From: Orychophragmus violaceus
Taxonomy: Eukaryota > Streptophyta > Magnoliopsida > Brassicales > Brassicaceae
Reading direction: 5' to 3'
NCBI GenBank assembly: GCA_030180135.1
Contig: CM058239.1
Location: forward strand, 110,765,318-110,829,317
Length of the DNA stretch: 64,000 nt
Shown: piece after piece, positions 33,751 through 44,127 of the stretch
How positions within the stretch are numbered: the first letter of the stretch is position 1
How the letters are laid out: every line of letters begins with the position of its first letter
Program-made: the position numbers and the translations under genes
Notes under the pieces: model-generated
What the model saw: only the letters and a program-made list of their open reading frames with translations
Databases searched by the model: none
Told to the model about the DNA's origin: nothing

Positions 33751-34895
33751 AATCTTTAACTACGAAGCAGAAACGAGACGGTGGCAAAGAGATCATCAAA
33801 CGCTATACAAAACAAAGGTTCGGGATTCACATTTCAGCTCATGGTCAGAGTAAAGTAGGAGAAGTAATGATGGCACAAGGAAAAAAGAGAAGGCCAACGC
33901 TAAGAAAATAGATGAACTAACCACTTGAATCATATAAGACATCAGCCCCAAGTATAATGTTAGGCCGCAGATCAAATATCGTTGCATCCCACACTCCCCA
34001 AGTGAGACCCATTACCTGCAATAGACCCACAAGGGACTTTAAAAGGACTGAGCTAAAGAGCTCATGAAAATGGTAATCCAAACCACATGAAACATATATC
34101 TTGGAGACACACAAACATATATGCAACAAATGATCATCTGGGCAATTGTAAATTCAGCTGTAAATTGAAGAAGTAAAAAGTGGTAAACTTTACATTACAG
34201 TTCAGCTTGTTAAGCTCACACACTCTTCTCATATTCTCTAAGACCTGCACATGAATGGTAAAAATAACAAATGAACTCAAACGAAAGAAGCTTATAAACA
34301 AAATTTCATACCTCTGCTTTACTTGAGTCATCGGTAAGGGTGACATTAGCTCCAACCTTTGCAGCTACTAAACCGGGGAAGGAAGTGCCAGCTCCTAGCT
34401 GAAAATTGCATCAGACACATCTCTTAAGAGAAAGTACAAAGTCAAAGATGTACCCAAAAGCTGATTCATTAGCTCAAACACGAACACAGAACAAAACCAC
34501 ACATACAATATCTCAATTCTGTAATCAGCAGAACTACACAACTTGGAAACAGGCAAAATATGACCTCAAATCTTTGTTATCGATTTCAATTGAGCCAAGA
34601 GCAAATGCAGGAGTCGTTGCTTACCTCGAGAATGTTACAACCACGAAATCGAGACCTCTGTTGCCAAACAAACAATCCGTACTCTTCCTTCATATTCTGT
34701 ACACACAAAAAGTCACAAACGAACGATGAAAACAAAACCAGCGGAAGAAGAAGAAATCATCATTGTTCACAAGTGAGAGCTTAATACCTCAATAACAGAT
34801 ACAGATATGGAAGTTTCGGAGTCTCCATCACCATAGAAATCATGCTGAGAGATCGTCGTCGTGGCACTAGTCAGCACTAGTCATGCTGAGAGAGT
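33751..34895 (-). pseudogene. METTL23-like gene, copy 2, truncated
   Basis: Minus-strand copy lacking the last exon and part of exon 6, cut at about 33756 by the CCTAGGC repeat. Exon 5 (GVWDATIFDLRPNIILGADVLYDSS), exon 4 (VLENMRRVCELNKLNCN) and exon 3 (LGAGTSLPGLVAAKVGA) survive. Exon 2 has lost 33 bp, exactly between two TGTTTGG repeats, removing the WPCSVILAEYV part without changing the frame. At the start codon an 11-bp local duplication of GACTAGTGC creates an early stop. It has no snoRNA upstream: its 5' flank runs straight into the tail of copy 3 near 34900-34957. Confidence 0.88.
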
Positions 34896-34957
34896 TGAGT
34901 ACTCTTCCCAGAGCCGGTTTCTTCGGTTATAATGTTAATACCTTTCACCTTTGGCTC

Positions 34958-36424
34958 TTATTTTCCAGAACTCAATACGATCTCAACCAGCTGAATGTTG
35001 CCGCTTAGTAAAGAAGCCTTGCGAGATGGCAAAAATGAGAAGCCATCCACAAGTTTATCGCACTTTAGACCCCATTTCACCATCAGGAACTCGATGAGAT
35101 GATGCCCACTGCAGTATAAAACAAAGATCGACATACTAATCTTTTGCAGATATGTAGATGACTAGGATGATGAATTGTGTACCTCCTGTTATGATATGTA
35201 GTGATAAAAACTGCATCTGGATAACTACGAAGCAGAAACGAGACGGTGGCAAAGAGATCATCGAACGCTATACAAAACAATGGTTCGGGATTCACATTTC
35301 AGCTAATGGCAAGAATAAACTAGGAGAAGTAACGACTGCACAAGGGAAAAAGAGAAGAACTAACCAGTTGAATCATATAAGACATCAGCCCCAAGTATAA
35401 TGTTAGGCCGCAGATCAGTTGCATCCCACACTCCCCAAGTGAGACCCATTACCTGCAATAGACAACCACAAGGGACTTTTAAAGGACTGAGCTAAAGAGC
35501 TCAAGAAAATGGTAACCAAACTCCACGAAAAACAATGAAACAAATATCTTGAAGACACAAACAAACATATACGCATGTGAACGTTACATATACACAACAA
35601 ATGATCATCTGGGCAACTGTTAATTCAGCTGTAAATTGAAGAAGTAAAAAGTTGTATACATTACATTACAGCTCAGATTGTTAAGCTCACAAACTCTTCT
35701 CATATTCTCTAAAACCTGCACATGTATGGTAAACATAACAAATAAACTCATAATCTCTGAGCCAAATGAGAAAAAGATTATAAACACAGTTTTATACCTC
35801 TGCTTTACTTGAGTCATCGGTAAGGGTGACATTAGCTCCAACCTTAGCAGCTACTAAACCGGGCAAGGAAGTGCCAGCTCCTAGCTGCAAATTCCATCAA
35901 ACACATCTCTGAGAGAAAGTATAAAGTCAAAAGATGTACCCAAACAGCTGATTCATTAGCTCAAACACGAACACAGAACATAACCACACACATACAATAT
36001 CTCAATTCTGTAATCAGCAAAACTACACAACTTGGAAACAGGCAAAACATGACCTCAATCTTTGTTATCGATTTAATTGAGCCAAGAGCAAATGCAGGAG
36101 TCGTTGCTTACCTCGAGAATGTTACACCCACGAAATCGAGACCTCTGTTGCCAAACATACTCAGCGAGGATAACGCTACAAGGCCAAACAAACAATCCGT
36201 ACTCTTCCTTCATATTCTACACACACGAAAAGCCACAAACGAACGATGAAAACAAAACCAGCGGAGGAGGAAGAAGAAGAAGAAGAAGAAGAAGAAGAAG
36301 AAGAAGAAATCGCCATTGTTCACAAGTCAGAGCTTAATAACTCAATAACGGATACAGAAATGGAAGTTTCGGAGTCTCCATCACCATAGAAATCATGCTG
36401 AGAGATCGTCCTGGCAGTAGTCAT
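34958..36424 (-). CDS. METTL23-like methyltransferase, copy 3 (splice donor lost)
   Basis: Exons at 36424-36341, 36216-36112, 35884-35798, 35715-35665, 35452-35365, 35267-35183 and 35108-34958 have the same phases as copy 1. Exon 5 is 6 bp shorter, losing Ile-Phe in frame, and the protein ends SSGK. The first intron begins TT instead of GT at 36340-36339, while copies 1 and 2 have GTATTAAG there. Reading through meets a stop within eight codons. All other junctions are GT-AG and no coding exon holds a stop. The gene may be silent, use another donor, or start at a Met in exon 2 (MKEEYGLF). Intron 1 also holds an expanded GAA repeat. Confidence 0.75.
36270..36309. repeat. GAA/TTC microsatellite
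   Basis: About 13 GAA triplets in intron 1 of METTL23-like copy 3. The same place in copies 1 and 2 has four and three, so the expansion is specific to this copy. Confidence 0.9.
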
Positions 36425-36510
36425 AGTCGGCTGTATTTTAGTGAAGAAGAAAACCTCCGTCAAGAGAGCCTAATTAGGGTTTATTTTGAGAAGAAGAGCG
36501 AATTGACAAA

Positions 36511-36562
36511 GTCCCACATCGGTTAAATTGTCAAGTGAGGGAGGCTTTAGTTGGCTATAAAA
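36511..36562 (+). promoter_or_regulatory. Plant snRNA-type promoter, second copy
   Basis: USE GTCCCACATCG at 36511-36521 and TATAAAA at 36556-36562, with a 34-bp gap, again the polymerase II spacing. Both elements are conserved although the DNA around them has diverged from copy 1, which argues for function. Confidence 0.9.
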
Positions 36563-36591
36563 GGATTTGAGTTGTCTCCTAGTTGAAATAT

Positions 36592-36718
36592 GATCCTTCA
36601 GGCACGTTAAAGGGGAAATGATGAGTGGTTAATTACTCGCTTATTTATGCGAGAAGAGCGTTTCGCTCAGCCTCAATTACGACAATTGAGCGCTCTCCTT
36701 TGTTTTACCATCTGATCC
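36592..36718 (+). ncRNA. U13-like box C/D snoRNA, copy 2
   Basis: Near-identical to copy 1 from ATGATCCTTCAGGCACG onwards. Box C is at 36618-36624 and box D at 36712-36715, and all three hairpins are unchanged. Differences cluster outside the boxes and stems (one T fewer after GCACG, GAAATG for GATATG, CCTTTG for ACTTTG), the pattern expected of a selected RNA. The sequence between TATA box and RNA start (36563-36590) is much more diverged than the RNA itself. It faces METTL23-like copy 3 across about 90 bp. Confidence 0.78.
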
Positions 36719-37684
36719 CTCTTCTCAATCGACAACTTTCGTTTTGTTTCTATTGAAATTTATTTTTAGAAAAAGCTGTTTTCTTTTCATTTTTTTTTTT
36801 TTTGCAAAACCATTTTGGTAAGTGCTTCTTGCAATAATTTATTAATACCAGAAAACAATTTCTTGTGAAAAAACAATTTATTGTATGATTAACCGTCTTA
36901 GATCCGAAACGTTTTAACCGTTGATTGTTATAAATCATATTTAGAGGCTGATGTTAATCTTTTAGATCAAACAAAATGGAAGGGAAAACGGAGATGGAGA
37001 TATTACAGAGTTGGACTAAAGCTTTGAGCCTTTGACTCATGTCCTCAACATAGAAGGAGAACATTCCTTGAACTGGTTAACTGCACCTGTTTTCCTCATG
37101 GTACGGTACTTGTATATAAGGACCCAACATGCGTTCATATGTAAGATGCAAACAAGAACATTATAAGGAAAAGAACGCTCGATTCTGGATCAATATGAAA
37201 CCAAACGAATGATACACATGGAAATATAAAGGTAGGAACAACCAATTGCGAACTGGATGTTAATAGATTAGTTAACAGATTTTAAGGATTAGAATACTTA
37301 GAAGTTAGAACTTACCAATACATGAGTTAATAAATGAGAAACAGATTCTCAGTAGAATTCCATAAAATTCAAGACGAGCTAAGCTAGATACATACAATTC
37401 AATTAAAAGTAATCAAGCCCATTGAGGAGTTCATTTCTAGACGATGCTAAGCTCAGAACAAGTATCAAAAGGTCCTTACATCAAATGAACACATGATAGC
37501 TTTTCTGTGTAAGCATAGACAACAAAAAGCATAGTTTTTTGGGAGTCTGAACACTTCTATTTATGAGTGAAGGCGCAATCTTTTCACTTCTCTCAATCCC
37601 AGCCTTGATCATCGAACATCGTCAAAACGTTTAAGCTATTTACACAAAACAAACTACAACCACATATATAAAACCCCTTTTCAA
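36719..37684. other. Intergenic
   Basis: No gene seen. Its first half is the diverged duplicate of the sequence after snoRNA copy 1 (shared TTGTATATAAGGA and AAGAACATTAT blocks near 37110-37170). Confidence 0.6.
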
Positions 37685-38580
37685 AAACGCGGCCGCCTAG
37701 GCTCTAGACGTGAGAGGACGCCGCGATTTTCATCTGGACAGCTCAATTTGGCGGTCAACGCCCAAATCAATCCTTCGGCCGCGTTAATTGGATGGTCAAG
37801 GCCTTTATGTCAGCAGTCTGATTTTATTAACCCTCATTTCACGTGTTCTTCCCCAATTTGCAAAACCTAGCGATTTTTAAAAAGCAAGTGTGATAGAGAT
37901 TGGCTTCTGCTGGGTTTAATATCAGGTTATCTTTTTTATTGTTTGTGAACAAGAATGTTGTCAATGTTGTTAATCCTCGGTCTTCTGTTGAAATCTGATA
38001 CTCCCAGTCTCAAAAGGATGGAGTAGTTATAAACTTATAATTGATCGCTTAGTCTCGTACTTTCTTTAAACAGATTCATGTATTTTTAACTTTAATTTTG
38101 AAAGCTATAAATTCGTTTCGCCTGATTTACAGTTTTGTAAAATAAGAGGAAACACCTAAGGTGAGGAAAGGTGAGGAAGGAGTGACGACGGTGGAATGGG
38201 GGCAAAAGGGGAACGTGTCACATCTACAAGATATATTTTTAACTCTTGGCAGATATAATATTGCTAACACTTTTTTTTTTTTGCTATTGCAAAAAGATTT
38301 ACAAGATCAATCAAATTTGACTACTTCTATTCATGGAGTATATTTAAGCATAACAAATGTTTTAGATCTTTTATATGTTCATGATCAAGACATAGTCCAA
38401 GCTTAAAGTGTTACCATATACATGTTTTATAACTTCAATACATGAAAATATGCTAATGTTATAAATAGCTTATAATATTATAATTAATTTTAAATTAAAT
38501 CGTCTAAAATTCCGCCCCGCGTAAATTTCGTGTACTCTCCGATTTTTTCGTTAGACGCTAAGCCCAATCCCACCGCCCGA
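37685..38580. repeat. Possible small non-autonomous transposon
   Basis: The stretch starts with GCGGCCGCCTAGGC (37690), related to the 33567-33750 repeat, and ends in a GC-rich CCGCCCCGCGTAAATTTC / CCCACCGCCCGACT block (38512-38582), with AT-rich DNA between. No frame or clear target duplication is seen. The boundaries are approximate. Confidence 0.3.
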
Positions 38581-38779
38581 CTATTAAAGTAACAACTAAC
38601 AAAGACTTTGAAAAAACGGAGTTGAGTTGTCTATGATTATAAAAGACTTGTTGCGCTTTCACATTTATAATGCAAGCTTTGCTTCAAGGTTTTTAGGAAG
38701 TGTACATCAAATTACAACAACAACAACAACAAAAAATAAAGGAGAGAGTAGGATGTTGCAGAGATCCTGAACATTTTAT

Positions 38780-40734
38780 TCAGGATCTACTGTCGTCCTC
38801 CCGAAACCAAGCTTCCGATGTTTTCACAAAATCGGGGAGGTTAAGGCAGAGTAAAATCCAACTCCAACAATCTCTGTCTTCTTCGCCTTTGAGTTTCTTG
38901 TCTTCTTTCCAGTCACAGATTTCTTCGTACATACTATCACCGTATTCAATGGATTCATAATCATCGATCTTTTGAGGGATTTCTTGGGTCAAGATATGGG
39001 CGCCACAATCAACAATGTCCAAATCTTGGAATTTACTGTTGAATTCGAACACTACCTTATTGCTCACTTTGCCGCCGTGAAAATATTGGAAGTTAGACTC
39101 AAATATAAATAGATGCTCCATTCGACATTTGGAGATATGGTATCCGCAAACCTCCCCGTCATCTGGGTCTAAGACCCCGTTGACAATGTGACGACACAAT
39201 ACTGGTTGTGAGCAACATTCATTGATTTGATTGTTAGGTGAAATCAGGAGGCAGAACTTAAATGTAATGAGCAGAGACATGTTACCATCGAGACCAATGG
39301 TCAAGGAACTTCCTCTAGCTCGGTGATCCAACTCTGCATGCACTTCTCTTCCAGGTAACATGGTATTTCCATAACGAAACGATTGTTGGATTATTCCTCT
39401 TTGTGTTTGTTGGTCCAGTTTGAGGGAATTGGTGAAACAGAACACCGCACTTGGAGTGTTGAAAGGGAGAAATATAGTTTTCAATGATTCACAATCGTTT
39501 GCAATTAGATTTGAGAGCAAACCAGGAAGCTCTGGAAATGATGCGAGTTTTTGGCAGATAAAGATTATTTAGCATGTGAAGACTTTTGATGCAATCTGGA
39601 ATCCTTTCAATATCAGTATAGTCTAGGTGTAACCTTATCAAATTTGTGGGGAGATGTGTTAATCCGGTGAGCTTTCCATTGCAGCTTAGAATGAGAGACT
39701 CAAAACGAGAGCAAAGCCTAGTTGATGGATGCACATCCTCTACCGTTGTCCCTTATATAGACAGGTCTATGATGTGCGTTAATATAGCCGGAAATTTTCT
39801 CAATCGTGAGCATCCTCGCATATTGACGCTATCGAGGGATGCCAAGTTCAGGTGAGGTGGAATAATTTGTAGGTTTATGCAGCCATACATCACCAACTTT
39901 TGTAGCTTTTGGAGATGTGAAAAAGAAGATGGAATCTCTACCAAACTCTGGAAAAAACCCCAGATGCATCTCCTCCAGGTTTGTGGCATTTGAAACATAT
40001 GGGAGTTCCTTCAAATTCGAGGTTCCATACAAATTCATCTTCTTGAGATTTGTAAGCGGATAAATGTAAACACCACAAAATAACAAAGTGAGCTTAATTG
40101 GCTTCCTTGCTAGAACATGAAAAGAAAGTACATATTCATATATATATATACAAAATCCAACACCTATCTGGGTTCCTTGCCAGAGGTACTCAAGCTGGTT
40201 TCGCTCCATGTCAAGTTTGACAAGACATTCCATTTGAAATGTAGGAGGAAAACACTTTCTCGGGTATGCCTCCCAATCTAGTAACCTTAAACGACGTGGA
40301 AACTCCATGTCCTCAGGTATATGCATTCTATCACTCTTATTATATCTTCTTTTGTAAACTTTGAGGTACCGAAGATTAGGCATTCTTGTAAAAGCTCTCT
40401 TGCTGATAGATACTTCATCGACGTTAGATATATCAAATGATATGCCAAACACAATTCTAGTAACCTAAACCAATATTCCAAATAAAAATTAAATTGTTAG
40501 CACTGATAGGTAGCGTTTGGTTATCTTCACCAAATTCCTAACTAGAATATAGCAAATACAATAGAAAGAACTCACTTTATCAACTTTAAGGACATCACAG
40601 ATCTCTTGGACGTCAATTAAGATCCTACATTTCCAAGGCTCTTGTCTATTAATAGCTTGTCTACCCATTTTTTGTAGTAACTTGTGCATCTCTATTCTCT
40701 CTACTCTGGCTCCATTCTCTTTATGATTCCGCAT
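38780..40734 (-). pseudogene. TIR-NBS-LRR (TNL) immune receptor remnant: LRR and C-JID end
   Basis: Minus-strand remainder of a TNL gene. It begins at the end of the NBS (MHKLLQKMGRQAINRQEPW, 40686) and has an intron at 40575-40465 (donor GTGAGT). Then come the first LRR exon (GISFDISNVDEVSISKRAF), LRRs (PLTNLKKMNLYGTSNLKELP; LVEIPSSFSHLQKLQKL; GLTHLPTNLIRLHL) and the C-terminal C-JID-type domain (39500-38780). TIR and NB-ARC are absent. A frameshift in a T-run near 39957, an in-frame TAA near 39763 and another frameshift near 39545 break it. Intact TNLs detect pathogen effectors and start defence signalling; this copy cannot. Confidence 0.85.
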
Positions 40735-41108
40735 TGTTCTCTTAAATTCTTACAGGAAGCTCGAAAAGACATTAAATTTGTAGTTGCAAGAGGGAAAAGA
40801 GGAAGGAAAAGCATGAGAGACATGCTCAGCGTAATGACTAATGAGGAGTGGAAGATAAGTAAAATCAGATAATTTTTTTTGAAGTTGATGTTTTCCTGGA
40901 AAGCTATATAAAAGCAAAAAATAAATAAATAAATGGAGTGGAAGATAAGTAAAATCAGATAATTGGTTTGGATTGAATGGAAGGCTTGAGATATATATAA
41001 TATAGATACAATTTTGGTAATGATAAATTGACTCTTTAATCCATAAACATATAGAATAATAATAAGAATCTCAATTAATAAAGAGTCTTGACTGTAATTG
41101 GAAAGACA
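40735..41108. other. Short intergenic gap with 30-bp direct repeat
   Basis: It separates the TNL remnant from the kinase 3' end. GGAGTGGAAGATAAGTAAAA (start of a 30-bp match) occurs at 40845 and again at 40935. No gene is seen. Confidence 0.7.
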
Positions 41109-44093
41109 TCAGGGCATAATATCATCATAAGACAAGCTTTCTCTACGGCTGTGAACCCGAGAAGAAACAGAACTTTGGTTGTAAGCTTTAACAAGAGGAA
41201 TAAGCGAGTGAACAACATCTGTCATCAATGGTCTGTAATCTGCTTCTGGTTGCACACACATTGCTGCTATGGCTGCTACCTGTTTTCAGTACATATATTA
41301 CAACTCTTGCCGCTTCTATATATATAGATAAAAATAAGTGACCAAGTTTTCTAAAAAAAAGGTCGAGGAGCAAGACAATCCTTAGTCATAATGAATGTAC
41401 AAAGAAAAAGAAAGTGATGAAGTCACACCTGGATAAGATCTTTCTGTGAGTATTGGCCTTGAATGGCTGGATCCACCATTTCACTAACTTTTTCTCTGTT
41501 CGTTAGCCTTGGAAGAGCCTGAAAATATATTCCACATTTGACTATCAATCAAATTTAGACCTGTCTGTCTATACATGTTTTCATGGAAGCCTAAAAGACA
41601 ATATCAGATTTATAATATCATTACTGAGGATTAAACTATGGTTTACTTACCCAAGAAACAAGGACATCTTGTCCTGGTGGGCGCCTCGAATCGATTGGTG
41701 TACGACCAGTTAAGAGTTGCAATAATACTATTCCATAGCTGTAAACATCTGATTTTGTGGTAAGCTTTCCGGTAGAGGCATACCTAACAGCATTTGATAT
41801 ATACAATCACAATCTCTTAAATTCATAGCAATAACCACAACTATATTATATATTTGTAGGTGATGGTATGATGCTATTTTTAACGAATTCTTTTTTTTTG
41901 TTTGGAATATTTTTGCAGCAATATAACGATAATATGAAGTATGACTTACTCTGGAGCAAGATATCCTGTGGTCCCGATCACCCTTGTTGAAATTTGACCG
42001 TTTAGTTTATCAGAACCAGTCTTTGCCAATCCAAAATCTGAAACTTTAACTCGATTATCTTGATCTAATAAAATGTTGGTACATTTGAAGTTCCGGTGGA
42101 TCACAGGTGTGACTGTATTCTCGTGGAGAAACTCAAGGGCTCGGGCGCAGTCCAGGGCAATCCTAAGCCGGGTTCCCCAATCCAACAGTTGAGATTGACC
42201 CTTTAGATCCTTACCACTATTATCGTGGAGATGATGTTGGAGTGTACCATTGGGCATGTATTCAAATATCAGGATCCTATGGCTTTGATCTGCACAATAT
42301 CCAAGTAATTCCACCAGGTATGGGCATTGCAATCGACTAAGAAGATCAACCTGCACAATAAGAGATTATATTCGACCATTTTATAAGTTTAAATATCAAA
42401 ATATTATTGGTAGATAGTATTTATTATATATGATGATGGCCTTAAAACCACCTATTTTCATGAAAGAGAATTAATAAACTATATTTTATTGGTCGTAATG
42501 TAAAAAATCCAAGAACTGATGACCATTTAACAAAAGAGGGTAACCGTGACCATATAGTTTAGTACTTCTATGATTTTCATACATATTAAAAAGACAAATT
42601 AAAACATATTTATAAATGCATTGTTTTTTATTATTTATAATTTTCTATAACTTTAAACCAATAAAAATTCAATAAATTTAATTATATTTTTTGAAGTTTA
42701 CAAATTATCATTATTAATTAATAAAAATACATCAAAAACATAAAACATCAATTTTTATGAAATAAAAAATAAAATTTAGAAATCATTTTTTTTTAAAATG
42801 GAGGGAGTAATTGTTAAAAAAATTGATTGCCAACTACGTCAATGGCATCACATGCCAGATATCTAAATAACACTAATATATTTTTTAACTACACAAACTA
42901 TATGGTTTATGGTTGATATGATTACATGTATCAACTAAAATGTGTTATCTAATTAACACTATAAATATAACCATTATTATTGTTGTAGGAATAGTTGACC
43001 GAACATTAAAATAGGATACCTAGCATTAAAAGATGACTTAATCCACATAGAAAACACAGCCGATCTAACTTAACCGATCCAAACCAATTAAAACATAAAA
43101 ACAAAATTTTTATTGGGTCATTTTTCAAAACTAGGTTGTCGAATTATGACATCCCGAAAAAAGATTTTTACAAAAGCGCGTGTAGCGCGTGTAAACCAAA
43201 CCTTTTCTCTCTACAGATCTTCTTTTCGCCTTCTTCCTAGGGAGGTTTTCTCCGCCGGCGTTACGACGTCGGTTGTGGGAAAGCCTCCCCTCCTTTAATT
43301 TTCCGACTTGGTCTTCATCGCCGGGATGATACACGGCTGCAAATCGGGATGCACCCGCGTCTTCTCCGTAGGCACAGTGGTAGGTTGTTCTGTTGAAGGC
43401 GTCGTCGCGGAAGTTCCACGGCTGCGATAACTCCTCGCCGGGCTAGGTGATTTCTGTTTCCCTTGGAGGACGGGGGAGAAGCCCGTCGAGTCTCCAGCGG
43501 AGGGTAATCGTTGCTGAGAGAGGCGGTGTCTGTAAACAGGAGGGAGGGTTTAGTGTCTTTTGTAGGGTGAGGCTTCGTCGAGGGCAGAGGGCTCCGGCAG
43601 GGGATGGCGGTTCCTCTACGGTGGCTTTTTTGTCGGAGGCGTGCGTTGAACTCGACCGGATCTGAAGATTGTTGGTTTCGTGCGCGGTGAGAGAGGAATC
43701 GAAGGAGAGAAGCTCACCTGGGGAGCTACGAGGAAAGCGACGGAGGCCGAATCTCCGGTAGTAGGCGTCAATGGCCGTGGGACGACTCCGTGAGCGGTGA
43801 CGAGCGGAAACTTGCCGTGGATGGCCCGTGTTGTCGATTTCGGTCAGATCTGCACGCGGATCGATACGCAAGCGAAAACTCAGACTCCGCTTCTGGCCGG
43901 CGGAGGATAGGAGCCGCGAGGCTTCTTCTGTCTTCTTCCCATCTCCCTAGCTGATCTCTGTGGACTCTTCATTTTGCTAGGCGGTTTCGAATTAGATTTC
44001 TTAGTCCCTTGCCGGTTTTTGTCCCGTGAAATCAGCAGTGTATTGTTTCCGATCTGCCCGTGTTTTGCGGGTAATCGTTTTAATAAATAATAT

Positions 44094-44127
<34 letters not shown>

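Noticed and set aside
43443..43871. 142-codon minus-strand frame inside the 970-bp retroposon
   Set aside because: GC-rich, low-complexity, Arg/Ser/Pro-rich, overlapped by a plus-strand frame, and resembling no family. Probably composition-driven.
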